Below, piece after piece: positions 1-11,805 of a stretch of 64,000 bases of DNA. Within the stretch, counting starts at the first letter, position 1. Each line of letters starts with the position of its first letter. The position numbers were made by a program, and so were the translations under genes. The DNA comes from Euptelea pleiosperma (Eukaryota; Streptophyta; Magnoliopsida; Ranunculales; Eupteleaceae). The stretch spans positions 5,144,469-5,208,468 of the forward strand of contig CM068548.1 of NCBI GenBank assembly GCA_035048495.1, written 5' to 3'. The notes beneath the pieces were generated by a model, which was not told the DNA's origin, did no database searches, and was given only the letters and a program-made list of their open reading frames with translations.

Positions 1-165
1 AGCTATTGGATTTACTACCCAAAAAACATGCTTGAATCCAACGGCTAGAATTATGTTCTAAAAAGTGCTAAAATATTATATGGACAGAGGTAATCAATCA
101 GATTGATTTTAGGCTTGTAAATGCAATAGTGGGTGGGCTAAAAATCCATGCGGTTAGTTAGTGGG
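1..165. repeat. Foldback MITE family, edge fragment
   Basis: This stretch contains the family phrases seen again near 45.3 and 45.5 kb: gaatccaacggctag, then cagattgattttaggct, then gtgggctaaaaatcc. It looks like one arm of the foldback family described at 651-960, cut by the left window edge. The assignment rests on shared phrases only; the ends are not visible. Confidence 0.5.
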
Positions 166-189
166 ACCTGGGCTGGGGGCCTTCTCTCA

Positions 190-242
190 CCTAGGGGCCT
201 TAGGCGACCACCTTATTGGCCTTAAGGTAGAGCCGGCCCTGT
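190..242. mobile_element. Possible hAT-type element end
   Basis: The segment ends in gagccggccctg, whose reverse complement CAGGGCCGGCTC resembles terminal inverted repeats of some plant hAT elements, and it has the GC-rich ggccttaag wording common in such ends. No partner end or target duplication was found, so this may be a fragment or chance. Confidence 0.25.
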
Positions 243-267
243 CCATGCTACACACTAAAGTAGCAAC

Positions 268-302
268 AAACGCACGCGAGCACACGCGCGCACACACACA
301 CA
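268..302. repeat. CA/CG-rich simple repeat
   Basis: An alternating purine-pyrimidine tract of ca and cg dinucleotides ending in a short (ca)n run. It has potential to form Z-DNA but no other feature attaches to it. Confidence 0.7.
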
Positions 303-650
303 TCTGGGTGCACGTACTACTCCCAAGGCACTGATATTTCAGATGTGCGGTGCAGATTCTCTAAGCCCTCAAGTACATGGTATGCCTGATATAACTCGCA
401 TATTCAAAATGAGTTTTTAACAACCCATTCTACTTATTAAAGAGTGAGGCCCCTTCTTGCCTTATCGACTGCTATTTTTGTTATTCCCAAAAAGTGCCCA
501 ATTTTGCTTCTTTCATTTTCTTTATTTTTTTCTTTTTTCAAGAATTTACCCATCAACGTGTTTAATGCGTTGACGTCAGCATGGGCAACTACTCCTCTCC
601 CCTTTTGTCATCACGTGGATTCCTTACAAGATAAAGCATTTGATGACAGG
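303..650. other. No gene seen
   Basis: The stretch holds only a short open frame with no recognisable domain and a pyrimidine-rich tract near 500-540. No RNA gene, promoter signature or repeat boundary could be supported. Confidence 0.5.
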
Positions 651-962
651 CGTCCATCATCAACATTGATGAGGGACCACAGTGTGAGAGACATGGCACA
701 CTATTAGAGGCTACTGGCCATATGGATGTCTGGCCCATCCCTAGGTAGACTCACGCGACAAAAATCGACATGATTAGTGATTTCTAACCTTTGGATCATA
801 GTGCTCAAAATCTACAGTTAAAATAAACTAAGAAAAAGACTGATCAAACGGATAGAAATTACTAATCAGGATGAGTTTTAGTATGTTGGTCCACATAAGG
901 ATGGGCCAAATATCCATTCGGTCAGTACTCTCTAAGAGTGTGCCATGTGGCACCAACATGGC
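651..962. mobile_element. Foldback MITE copy A
   Basis: The left arm (about 680-790) and right arm (about 860-960) are imperfect reverse complements. The left reads catggcacactattagag, then gatgtctggcccatccc and gattagtgatttctaac; the right reads the same phrases inverted, ending in gagtgtgccatgtggca. The arms flank a short AT-rich spacer that carries no coding sequence. Related copies occur near 1.1-1.5, 21.9, 30.8, 45.2, 51.0 and 56.5 kb, so this is a dispersed non-autonomous family. No clean target duplication was seen here, so the superfamily is unassigned. Confidence 0.65.
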
Positions 963-1140
963 AACAATTATTTGGTGTCAAAAAGTCAATTTTTTCAAAA
1001 ACAAAAGTTAATTAGAAGTTCACATACTTACCCCATTATTAATAAAAGAGTAATGATCACATGGTCAAGCTCTATATATAAACGTGCATGGTAGTGTCGA
1101 TCTGTCGTTGGTCAAAAATGCACCTTGAGTTACATGCTAA

Positions 1141-1470
1141 ATAGTGATGATTAAATTCTATGGTTAAAAATCAACCCATGAATTCAACTCCAATCAAATG
1201 CTCAGAAACCACTAATTGGGTCGATTTTTTGCATGTAGGAAACTTAGGGATGGACCAAACGTCCATACAGTCAGTAATCTCTAATAGTGTGCCATTTCTC
1301 CCAAATAATGCTCGAAATCCATGATTAAAAACAAACTATGAAAAGACTCTAATCCAATGGATAGAAATGACTAGTCATGACGAATTTCGGTATGTAGGCC
1401 CACCTAAGGATGGGCCAAACATCTATACGGTGAGTGATTTCTAAGAATATGCCACATGTAAGGTGCAAAT
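1141..1470. repeat. Foldback family, two right arms in tandem
   Basis: Two successive stretches (about 1141-1300 and 1305-1465) both run from a ccatggttaaaaa-like phrase through an actaattgg- or actagtcatg-like phrase to gggatggaccaaacg or ggatgggccaaacat and end near gtgtgccat or atatgccacat. They look like two right arms of the family in the same orientation, which suggests a partial duplication or two neighbouring insertions. Confidence 0.5.
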
Positions 1471-1479
1471 GCGTCGCAC

Positions 1480-2085
1480 GTGGCATCCCCCTAGTTTGAT
1501 TAATGATATAGCAGATCTTAAACTCTGTTTTGAGCATGTGTTCTGATATTTATGTAATGTAGATAATAACGTGCCCATCCATAATAGAACGAATTACATA
1601 AATTTTGCCATTTTCAGATTGTTAACAAGAAACAATAATTTTTCGTTCTTTAGAAATGTCAAGATTATCGCAATTCAAATTGTTTAATGTTATTTTAGTA
1701 TTATTTACTAATTACTATTTTGAATGGGGTTTGACAATCTAATTAATTGAAGTTGAGCTCTAGAAAAGAAAAATTATGTATAGTCTGGGAAGGGAAATGT
1801 TTAGGAATTTATTTGTATTGGAAACATTTTAAAGAGCATGACATTGGATACCCACTCGTGGGACAACAACAATGAAGAAACCGGAGAGAGACCTCTCATT
1901 GATCTCCATGATTTCTAATGAGGTAACTGTGTTATAAAGTATGTTGATTCACCATGTGTATTTGATGTCAAGGGTTATAATTTTTATTAATTTTATAAGT
2001 TTCAGGGTAAGTTGAACCGCATATTATACGCCTCCCATTAAAAGTGAATTAGACGTTCAACAAATCAAAACACAAGACTGACACA
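1480..2085. other. AT-rich spacer, no gene seen
   Basis: The stretch lacks any open frame of note and has no recognisable transposon ends. It directly precedes the region that matches the Copia-1 LTR; the missing 5' part of that LTR might be expected here but could not be recognised. Confidence 0.45.
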
Positions 2086-2936
2086 CGTGCACGCACGCAT
2101 GTGCATGTGCATGTGCATGTGCATGTGCATGTGCGAAAGGGCGATTAGGCCTTTTGGGCACTTTTGCGGCTGAGGATCAAATGGTTGATGATCAATCTTA
2201 ACCATTGGATCATCGAACAGACATGATCGAATGTATGTCTAACGGATAGATTAATAGTTAAGATGGTTCAACGGACACTTCTTATGATGAAATAAATCTG
2301 GATCATAAGATCATACAGATATAACGGTTCTTAGACATAACCGCTTATAACTAACTCATAACTGCTAAGAATTTATCCAAACCGTAAGATCAAACATAAC
2401 TGCTTATAACTAAAATCTATCCAGAATTGGTCCTGACCACATAATCAATTCGTGTCTCCTTAGAATAGACACAATTTGGTCTATAAAAGATATGGCTTTG
2501 TCCTTAACCAAACACAATCAATTCAACTGATTTTCGGAATTCATTCACAGAAACAAGAATACATAGCACAATCTTTTCTCCTTTCTTTATTGTTTTTCAT
2601 ACTTTTAAGTAACTTTTAGAAGTTTTATTGCATCCGAGAGAGAATTATACTGTTAAAAGTTTGTCAGAAACATAGAGATTTGGAGTTTTACCTTCTGTGT
2701 GTAAAAGACTATTTATTCTTGTTAGACGAACACCCGCAAAACTATTAGCACTGATCAGGGGCTTAGGACTTTGTGATTTCACAAGCCTCAGTCTCAAATA
2801 AGTTTTATCTGTTCTTTACATTTTATTTTTCTAACCTTAATATTTGTTTCAATTCCTTAATTGTTCTATTTATTCTCTTCTCATTTTTTCTATTAATTCT
2901 TTGATTTCTATTTTCTCCAAAATTAATTGTTTCAAC
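2086..2936 (+). repeat. Copia-1 5' LTR (5'-truncated)
   Basis: From the phrase tgcgaaagggcgatt onward this matches the 3' LTR segments at about 13380 and 13715, and its distal part (from ggactttgtgatttcacaa near 2766) matches 17772 onward. The start seen in the 3' LTR (tgtaagaaatatttc, 12946) is not found upstream, so the left end is missing or too diverged. The 3' boundary is approximate because the primer site is unclear. Confidence 0.6.
2099..2134. repeat. (ATGTGC)6 minisatellite
   Basis: Six perfect tandem copies of the hexamer ATGTGC lie at the start of the Copia-1 5' LTR homology. The matching position in the 3' LTR copies has only a short catgcgcgtatgcg, so the repeat expanded after insertion. 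Confidence 0.9.
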
Positions 2937-2996
2937 AATCAAAAGACAGATTTTATCATTCTCACTTTTTAGTTGAACATTTGAATTTTTTAAAAA

Positions 2997-3810
2997 TGAA
3001 AAGTCAAGAGAAACCTATTAAATTTAATAGGGACAACTTCAAGGTGTGGCAATAGAAAATGTTTATTTATTTAACAACATTTAATTTGGCATGTCTGCTT
3101 AGAGAAGATCCACTCGTATTGAATGAGAATGAACCAGATCCTGACCAAGCAAGGGCATATGAAATCTGGAAAAATTTAGATTTCTTATGTAAGGGTCACA
3201 TCCTTCATGGATTAGAGGACTCTATGTATAAGGTATATGCTTTATTTGAATCGGCCAAATTGTTATGAGAATCATTGGATAAAAAATATGTGACAGAAGA
3301 TGTCGGTACAAAAAAATTGTAATTGAATGATTCTTAGATTTCAAAATGATTGATTCCAAAATAGTTATAAGCCAACTTCAAGACCTTCAAATTCTCATAC
3401 ATAAGATACATGCTGAGGGAATGTTTTATTAATGAGAGATTACAAATAGGATCCGTTATAGAGAAACTTTCACCTTCGTGGAAAGAATTCAAAAATTCCC
3501 TCAAGCATAAAATGAATGAAATGAAGCTTGAAGACCTTGTTATAAGGTTAAGCATTGAAGAACACAATAAATAAAATGAGAAGAAATTGATGGCTATAAG
3601 TTTGGAATCAAAAACAAATGTAATTGAAGAATCCAAACATAAGCCCGAAAACACAAACATCATAAATAGAAGAAGAAATTCTAGGGACCAAGCAACAACA
3701 TTAAGAAGATAAATGGTGATTGTTATGTCTGTGGAAAGTCAAAACATAGAGCTAAGAATTGTCGCAACAAGAAGGGTCGTGACTACAAGAAAAATAATAA
3801 AAAATTAGCT
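2997..3810 (+). pseudogene. Copia-1 gag remnant
   Basis: The reading begins with ATG at 2997 and shows the copia gag pattern (a KFNRDNFKVW motif, then a UBN2-like helical region) but meets a stop at the codon after that motif and many later stops and shifts. Near 3716-3760 a zinc knuckle is intact as C-x2-C-x4-H-x4-C (CYVCGKSKHRAKNC) followed by a basic stretch, as in retroviral-like nucleocapsids. The role in an active element would be to form virus-like particles in the cytoplasm; this copy cannot do so. Confidence 0.65.
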
Positions 3811-5422
3811 TAAGCAAATGTGACAGAAACTGAAAATCTATCAGTAATGTTTTCAAAGGTGAACCTTGTTTCCAATGTCAAAGACTAATTGATGGATACA
3901 TGAGCCACAAGGCATATATGTTCTAACAGAAATGCATCCACTTCCTACAACCCTTTAACTGGAGAACAACTCTTTATGGGCAACTCTTCTATATCACAAG
4001 TAGTTGGTGAAGGAAAAGTCAAACTCAAATTCATTTTAGGAAGACCCTAACACCAAGTGATGTGCTACATGTAGCAAACATGAGAAAAAATTTAGTGTTA
4101 GAATCATTATTGAGCAAGAAAGATTTCAAAATGGTGTTCGAGTCTGATAAAGTTATAATAACCAAAAGTTGAATGTTTATGGGAAATGTTATTTATATGA
4201 TGAATTGTTCAAACTTAATGTAACAGTAAAAATTAAGAAAGTTGATTTTATTATTTTTTTTAATATTATAATGTATGTCATGTTAGATTAAAATATGTTA
4301 ATTCTGTTTCTATACAAAAATTGATGAATTTAAGATATATTCTAATTATTATATTAAATAAATCATAAATGTGGAATCAAATTTTGTTAAAAAGTCATTT
4401 CATAATATAGAAAGAATTATTAAACCACTTAAATTAATTTTCAATGATTTGTATAATTTAAAATTTACACAAATTAAAGGCGGTAAAAATATTTTATAAC
4501 ATTTATTGATGATTCTACTAGATACTGTGTAATATATTTATTAAGAAATAAAGATTAAGCTTTGGATATGTTTAAGTTATATAAAAATAAAGTTGAAAAT
4601 CAATTTGATCTAAAAATTAAAACAGTTAGATCTGATAAAGGTTGTGAGTACAATAATTCAACATCTTTTACAAAATTTTATAATCAAAATGGCATAATAC
4701 ATCAGACCACTCCACCCTATACTCCACATTAGAATAATATACCAGAAAGAAAAATAGAACTTCAAAATAAATGGTTAATGCTATACTTATTAATTTTGAT
4801 TTACTACATAATTTGTGAGGAGAAGCACTCTTTTTTGAATGTTACATTCTAAACAAAATTCTACGTAAAAAAAATAGATAAAACTTCTTATGAATTATAG
4901 AAAAGAAAATTGCATCTTACAAATATTTTAAATTGTGTAGGTATTTAGGTAAGGTAATTGTCCATGTTTTTAAAAGAATAAAACTTAGATCTAAAATCAT
5001 AAATTATGTATTTATAGATTATGCTCTTAACAATAGTACTTACAGATTTTTAATACTAAAATAAGATATGAGTGATATAAATTGTAATACTATCATAGAA
5101 TCTAGAGATGTAGAATTATTTGAGTAATATTTATTATTTAAATGAAAGAACTAATTTGTTAAAATTAAAAATTCGGTTATAACATCTACTAGTAAACAAA
5201 ATATCCTTGAAGATGATGTTGAAGTCAGAAAAAATAAAAGGATTAAGATATCCAGTTCATTTGGTTTAGAATTTATATCATTTATATTTAAAAATGATCC
5301 TCAAACTTATATAGAAGTCACAACTTCTTTTGAAATTATGTAGATTAGTTAAATTATTATATGGCTTAAAATAAGTATTCAAACAATAACATAAAAAATT
5401 TGATAAAGTGATGCTAACTAGT

Positions 5423-5751
5423 TAGGGCTGTCAATAGAAAGTTAAAAATTCAAATTTGATTCAAATCTGTACTAAAAAATTTAATATTATCCAAAAATTT
5501 CAAATATCGAATTAAGATTCGGATATCTTTTTAATATTTGAATAGTTTTTTAATACGTATTTGGATATTGATATATTTGATTTGATAATATCCGATCTAG
5601 TATATTATTTAATAATTATATTTATAATAAATAGATTATATTATATTTATCACATTAAATAATATTTATTTTAATAAAAATAATATTTATTATACATAAA
5701 TATAATATTTATAATTATTTTAAATATATATTTATTATTATGTAAATATAA

Positions 5752-5809
<58 letters not shown>

Positions 5810-5977
5810 TTGGATTAGATATTAGTAGATATCCAATAAGTTAATCGGATTCAAATTCGAATATTGATTTAGAATATCCGTTGGATATCAAATCGGATTC
5901 AGATAAAACTAATTTTTTTTTAATTCGAATTCGGATATACTTTTATTCGATCTGAATAGTATCTGTTAACATGTCTA
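5423..5977. mobile_element. hAT-type MITE with TAACTAGT duplication
   Basis: The element begins TAGGGCTGTCAATA and ends in a related inverted sequence (reverse complement TATAGACATGTTAA). The perfect 8-bp direct repeat TAACTAGT flanks it (5415-5422 and 5978-5985), which is diagnostic of hAT transposition. Subterminal copies of ggatat/atatcc motifs repeat in both halves, and the centre is an (AT)n run. It has no coding capacity and is inserted in Copia-1 pol. Confidence 0.85.
5757..5802. repeat. (AT)n microsatellite
   Basis: An uninterrupted AT dinucleotide run of more than 20 units in the centre of the hAT MITE, self-complementary and able to form a cruciform. Confidence 0.95.
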
Positions 5978-6295
5978 TAACTAGTAGATTTAAAATTAAT
6001 GAATTAATAAATATGTTTATACTAAACAAGATAGCCATTCATATGTGATTGTGTGCTTATATATTGATTTTATGAACTAACATTAATATAAACAAATTTA
6101 CTAAGAAAATTTTAAATAAAAATTTTGATATGAAAGACTTGGAACTTGTAGATGTAATTCTTAGAATTAAGATTATTAGATTTTCTAAAGATATTACATT
6201 GTTTCAATCTCATTATATAAAATAAATTTTAAAAAATTTTAAACAGTATGATTGTAAACATGTTAAATCTTATTTTGATGCAAACTCTAAGTTAA

Positions 6296-6932
6296 CGTCC
6301 TGTTTAATTTTTACAAACGTGTGCGCTTTGGCGTCGATGTGCACACTTAGGCCAAAAAATATGTGTTTGGTTGCACCACTAGGCGCAACTCATAATGCAC
6401 ATTAGGGCCCTCAATGTACACCAAAGGCGTGTTACAATAGATACCCGCTTAAAATCGAAACACGCACAAAATCGCGTGTTACAACACGCGTTGATGTACT
6501 ATAAAGCATACTTATAGTGCATCACACTATATAAAATAAAGATTTTTATTATATTAATATTTAATATAAATATAATATAGTATATCTTGTATATAATATT
6601 ATATATATCTAAATCGTAATATAATAAATTATATTAATATTTAATATAAATATAATATAGTATATCTTGTATATAATATTATATATATCTAGACCGTATA
6701 ATAATATTCGAGTACACGTGGTAATCTGAAATGAGTATGTGTAATTTTATATATGCATCGAATCAGGTGCAACATCCACCATCATTTGTTTAAACAAATA
6801 CACATAATCAATTTTTGCGCACAATTTGTCAAGTCTGTTCAAATATCATACATTTGAAGTCGTGCACATTTAACTTGCGCGGATTCTAAAGTTTATGTGT
6901 CATAAAACAAGCATAAAAAAATAAACAGGGCC
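6296..6932. mobile_element. Tourist/PIF-Harbinger-like MITE
   Basis: Terminal sequences cgtcctgttta and taaacagggcc are near-perfect inverted repeats, and a TAA trinucleotide flanks both ends (6293-6295 and 6933-6935). Removing the element restores the copia reading NSKL-SKNY across the site. TAA/TTA duplications and CCTGTTT-type ends are typical of PIF/Harbinger elements. The interior has no transposase. It carries an internal 63-bp direct repeat near 6560-6690 and a cactatataa TATA-like phrase near 6527. A diverged relative lies at about 41050-41750. Confidence 0.75.
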
Positions 6933-7341
6933 TAAGTAAAAATTATAATGATAGTGTATTTCAACTTAAATATTTTGAAATTATTAATAGCTTAATGTAT
7001 TTAATGAATTATAGTAAACTTAGTAGATACACTAGCAACCTAGAAAATGATCACTCGAAAACACTTCTGAGAGTTTGAGATATCTGAAATATACTTTAAA
7101 TTATGAATTTTATTATTTAAGGTATTCAATTATTCTTGAAGGATACAACAATGTCAATTTAATTTTAGACTCAGAAGAGTCTAAGTACACTAGTGTGTAT
7201 ATATTTACCCTTGGAGGTGTAGTCGTATCTTGAAAATCCACCAAACAGACGTGTATAGCCTAATCCACCATAGAATCAGAATTTATAGCACTAAATAAAA
7301 CTGGTGAAAAAACTGAATGGCATAAAAAAATTACTAGATAT

Positions 7342-7709
7342 TATTTAAAATAATATGTAATTTGTAATTTTAGAAGTGACTTGATAATTTCTAGAGTCTT
7401 TCATATCTATATAGTTCTAGAGTCTTCCTAATAAATATTTATAGAAAAATCTAAAGTTATGACTTAGAAAATATCAATAAAAAAGTTTAGAATCTATGAA
7501 AAAGTCTAGTTTCTCTAGAATATGTCTAAAATCTAGAAATATCTACACTTTAGAATGTTATTTAAAGTCCTATAAATAGGTCATGCATTGTAATTGTTTA
7601 TAGAAGTTGTATAAAAATAAAGCTCTTGAGACTCCATATTAAGCCTCTAAAACTCTCTCCTCTCCGTAACCTACAACAAGGCCTAACATATCTTTTGTTA
7701 GCTCCAACA
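7342..7709 (+). repeat. Copia-2 5' LTR
   Basis: The LTR ends in gctccaaca and its first dinucleotide has drifted from TG to TA. It is rich in repeated tctagag motifs that may act as enhancer or pairing elements. A TATA box, TATAAATA at 7571-7578, would start the element transcript downstream. Confidence 0.9.
7571..7578 (+). promoter_or_regulatory. Copia-2 LTR TATA box
   Basis: TATAAATA lies inside the 5' LTR and is conserved at 12035-12042 in the 3' LTR, as expected for the pol II promoter of an LTR retrotransposon. Confidence 0.7.
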
Positions 7710-7713
7710 AATT

Positions 7714-7725
7714 TGGTATCAGAGC
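7714..7725 (+). promoter_or_regulatory. Copia-2 primer-binding site
   Basis: TGGTATCAGAGC, four bases after the LTR end, is the standard plant copia primer site complementary to the 3' end of initiator Met tRNA. Confidence 0.92.
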
Positions 7726-7769
7726 AATCATTTTTCTAAGTCCATCCAACTATCCATTCAGTCCATACC

Positions 7770-8815
7770 ATGGCAACAAACCAAAATCCTTGTGGATTCA
7801 ATTATGCTCAAAACTTAATCCCTATCTTTGATGGTGAAAGCTATGACTATTGGAGCCTCCAAATGAAGACTCTTTTCATCTCACAAGATTTGTGAGAGCT
7901 TGTAGAAGATGGCTATAATGTACCTGAATCTACAAAAGACCTTGCAACATGGAGTCAAGCAAAGCGAAATGAGTATAAGGAGAATAAAAAAAGAGATGCA
8001 AAAGCCTTACTTTTTATCCAACAAGGGGTAAGTAAAACTATCTTTCCAAGAATTTTGGCTTCAACAAAATCAAAAGAAGCATGGGATATCTTGAAGGAGG
8101 AATTTCAATGATCACAAAAGGTAATTTCTATTAAACTACAATCTCTATGGAGAGAATTTGATAATTTGCTCATGAAAAATAATGAATCGATTCAAGTTTT
8201 CTTTTCTAGAGTCTCCAGTATTATTAATTAAATTAGAAGTTATGGAGATACTATTCAAGATAGAAAAATTGTTGAGAAAATTTTGAGAAGCTTGCCTGCA
8301 AAATTTGAGCATGTTGTAGATGCTATAGAGGAATCTAAAGATTTGTCGAAGTTATCTTTACATGAGCTAATGGATTCTCTTGAAGTACATGAGCAAAGAA
8401 TGAGCAGGTTCGTAGAACAACCACTGGAGCAAGCATTTCAGTCAAAGGTGAACATGACAGAGAAAAAGGATAAAGAGGCAAGAAAAGAGAATAAAAAAAG
8501 GGGCTCATCTCAAGATGCACAAGTTGGAAGAGGCTTAAATTTCAATCACGGTCGTGGACGAGAAAGATGAAGGAATATATACAACAATCAAAGGTACGCA
8601 AGAGGTAATAATACACCTAATCTTCAGTGCAACGTATGCAAAAAAATTTGGCCATGCAAGTGAAAATTATCGATATAAGTGCGCTAGATGCAAGAGGCTT
8701 AATCATATGCAGAAAGATTACTGGTTTCAAAAGGATAAAGCTAATTTTTCTGAAGAAAATAACTCCTCAGATCAATTATTTTATTCATGCCTAAATACTC
8801 AAAAAGAAGCATAAG
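7770..8815 (+). pseudogene. Copia-2 gag
   Basis: The start ATG at 7770 is followed by a typical copia gag N-terminus with FDGESYDYWSLQMKT, then the UBN2 region (SKEAWDILKEEFQ). In-frame stops occur at 7893-7895 (TGA where the family has Trp), about 8109 and about 8229. From 8283 the frame is open through a basic Lys/Glu-rich linker, a Gly-Arg stretch and stop near 8568. A shifted frame then gives a zinc knuckle CARCKRLNHMQKDYW in which the final Cys is replaced by Asp. It cannot produce a full nucleocapsid protein. Confidence 0.85.
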
Positions 8816-11774
8816 ATATTTGGTATTTGGATAGTGGATGCAGCAATCATATGACAGGAAATCGAAAGTGTTTTATTAACCTAGATGACAAGGTAACTTC
8901 ACGAGTCAAGCTTGGAGATAGGAAGCTACAAAATGTCGAAGGCAAGGGAGTAATATCTGTGCAGACAAAATGAGGTAAATCTGAACAAATTCATGATATT
9001 CTTTATGTTCCTGGCTTAGCTCAAAATCTATTAAGTGTTGGCTAGCTCATTCAAAAAGGATATACTGTAAATTTTGACAAAGATAATTGCATGATTTTAG
9101 ATAAGAACAAACAATTGGTGGCAAAATTAAAAATGTCATCAAATAAGGTCTTTCCTCTTATTATGCCACTAAATCATAATTATGTCTTAAGGGTAGAAAA
9201 AGTTGATGATTCTTTATTATGGCATTTAAGATATGGCCATTTGAATTATAGAGCCCTAAAGGTACTAAAGAACAAAAATATGGTGATTGGTCTTCTTTAT
9301 ATTCATTGTGAAGATAAAGTATGTGAAGGATGCATATATGGAAATCTGCATAGGCTACCATTCGCCAAGTCATTTTGGAGAGCCAAAGCCCCTCTTTAAT
9401 TGGTTCACGCCGATATATGTGGACCGACTCGAATGCCATCCATTAATAAGAAAAGATATTTCATTTTCTTTGTTGATGATTATAGCAGGATGATGTGGGT
9501 ACACTTTCTAGAGCAAAAGTCAAAGGCATTTTCTATATTTTTGCAATTCAAAGCGTTCACAGAAAAACAGAGTGGACATCAGTTGAAGGTACTAAAGACG
9601 GATCGTGGTGGAGAATTCACGTCAAAGGAGTTTCAAAGATATTGTAAGAAAAATGTAATCAAAAGAGAATTAACCGTAAGGTACACTCCATAGCAAAATG
9701 GCATGGCGGAACGAAGAAATCGTACGATCGTGGAGATGGCTCGAAGTATGATCAAAGGCAAAGGGCTCCCTAACAAGTTTTGGGTTGAAGCTATCAACAC
9801 TGCTGTCTTCATTCTCAACAGATCACCTACAAAAGCCGTTTTGAACAAAACACCTTTTGAAGCATGGCACAAGCAAAAATCGGAGGTAAATTCTCTCAAA
9901 ATCTTTGGATGCATTGCATATGCTCACATACCATCTCAACATAAAGGAAAATTTGATCAAAAATGAGAAAAGTATATCTTTATTGGATATAACGAGGAGT
10001 CTAAGGCTTACAGGCTATTTAACCCAAAAACAAGTGAGTTGGTGATTTCTAGAGATGTCATATTTGATGAGTTAAAGGCATGGAGTTGGGAGAATGATGT
10101 TGAAGAACCAAAGATCTTCGACGATGGAGAAGCATCATCAACACCCGAGGAATTAAGTATTCAAAGTACTTCACCATCCAGATCGAGTTCATCAAGATCA
10201 AGCCCAAGATCATCAGATTCAAGTACACCACCAAAGGTACGATCTTTAAGAGAAATTTATGAATCTTCTGATGTTGCATTTATCGCTTATGAACCACAAA
10301 AGTTTGAAGAAACAGCAAAAGAAAAAGTTTGGGTAAAAGCAGTGAATAAAGAAATCAAAGTCATTAAGAAAAATGACACATGGGAACTTGTTGATTGTCC
10401 CAAAAAAAAAGAAATCATCGGGCTAAAATGGATCTATAAGATCAAGTATAATGAAGATGGCTCAATTCAGAAATATAAAGCTCGATTAGTTACAAAAGGC
10501 TATTCCAGCAACCAGGAATAGATTTCAATGAGACATTCGCTCTAGTTGCTCGGATGGAGACAATTCGAACAATATTGGCTCTTACAGCACAGCTGATGAT
10601 GAAAGTCTATCAGTTGGACGACAAGTTAGCATTCATAAATGGAGAACTTGAAGAAGAAGTATATCTTGAACAACCTCAAGGCTACGTGGAGAAAGGAAAC
10701 GAAGAAAAAGTCTATCGTCTTCGAAAGGCATTATATGGCCTTAAGCAAGCACCATGAGCTTAGAACAACAAAATCGATCGTTGGTTTCGGCAAAGTGGAT
10801 TCAAAAGAAGCCCAAGTGAGCCATCACTCTATGTCAAAAAGGAAGGTACGCACGACTTTCTCATAGTGTGTATTTATGTTGATGACTTAATTTATGCCAG
10901 CACTAAACCAAAAATGGCCGAAGACTTCAAGAATGCTATGCTAAAAGAATATGAGATGACTGATTTGGGCCTGATGAAATATTTTCTTGGGATACAAGAA
11001 AAGTACGCTGAAGACATCTTTATCTCACAAGAAAAGTACACTGAAGACATCTTTATCTCACAAGAAAAGTACGCTAAAGATCTCTTGAAAAAATTCAATA
11101 TGACTCATTGCAAGCCAGTAGCTACACCAATGGCAAGGAATAAAAAGCTTTCCAAAAATGATGAAGCTCAAAAGATGAACTCATCCATCTATCGAAGTCT
11201 TGTCGGCTCGCTGATTTATCTCGAGTTATGAGTGAGCCAAGCAAACTGCATTATACTACAGCTAAAAGAATACTCAGGTATATCAAAGGAACAAAGGACT
11301 TCGGGATCAAATATGTAAAGGAAGAAGACAGTAGCTTAATTGGCTACACAGACAGTGATTGGGCAGGATCAATCGATGACAAAAAGTACTTTAGGATATG
11401 TCTTTTGCTTGGGAATAAAAGTCATAACATGGTCATCAAATAAGTAGAATACAGTGGCACTATCATCAGCTAAAGCAGAATATATATCAGCCGCAAGTAC
11501 AGCATGTGAAGCAATTTGGTTAAGAAGGATATTGGCCGACCTACAGCAAGTACAGGACTCACCCACAACAATCTATTACGATAATATGTCAGCAATTGCT
11601 ATGACTAAGAATCCAGTCTTCCATAGTAGATCAAAGCATATTGAGCTGAGACATCATTTCATCAGAGAATTGGTTGAAGGTAAAGAGATCGAGCTGAAGT
11701 TTTGCAAGACAGACGAACAACATGCAGATATCTTCACCAAAGCAATTATAGCAAAAAAATTCAAGTACTTCTAA
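8816..11774 (+). pseudogene. Copia-2 pol (protease, integrase, RT, RNase H)
   Basis: Domains appear in copia order. Protease: WYLDSGCSNHMTGN near 8820, with the catalytic DSG. Pre-integrase HHCC region: LLWHLRYGHLN to CEGCIYGN (9217-9345). Integrase core: DICGPTRMPS, FFVDDYSR, TDRGGEF and a terminal E near 9703, with a stop just before QNGMAE. RT begins with KWIYKIKYNEDGSIQ (10426) and LARMETIRTILA-like wording, continues as EVYLEQPQGYVE, is shifted near 10757, and has the YVDDLIYAS active site near 10872. RNase H: GYTDSDWAG, ALSSAKAEYIS and HADIFTKA. Several stops and shifts separate the domains. Confidence 0.9.
10995..11060 (+). repeat. 33-bp in-frame tandem duplication in Copia-2 RT
   Basis: The 33-bp unit beginning caagaaaagtac occurs at 10995-11027 and 11028-11060 with one or two changes, and a third partial copy starts at 11061. 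It adds an 11-residue repeat ending EDIFISQ just after the YVDD-containing palm, where related copias have only one FISQEKYA. Confidence 0.85.
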
Positions 11775-11796
11775 AAATGTATGAAAATTACAAATT

Positions 11797-11805
11797 AAGA
11801 AGGGG
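11797..11805 (+). promoter_or_regulatory. Copia-2 polypurine tract
   Basis: The purine run aagaagggg abuts the TG of the 3' LTR and is the expected primer for plus-strand synthesis. Confidence 0.8.

Larger units (their letters stand above)
3811..7336 (+). pseudogene. Copia-1 pol remnant, first part
   Basis: Short in-frame pieces of copia polyprotein are readable between stops. A protease-like segment near 3890-3950 reads ATRHICSNRNAS, corresponding to the aspartic protease core region with the catalytic area damaged. Integrase wording is almost lost around 4490-4760. Reverse transcriptase tail motifs follow near 6120-6290 (DMKDLELVDVILRIKI, FSKDITLFQSHYIK) and continue after the Tourist insertion as FQLKYFEIINSLMYLMNY. 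RNase H begins near 7261 (ESEFIALNKTGE) and is cut at 7337 by Copia-2. The region is very AT-rich. Confidence 0.6.
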
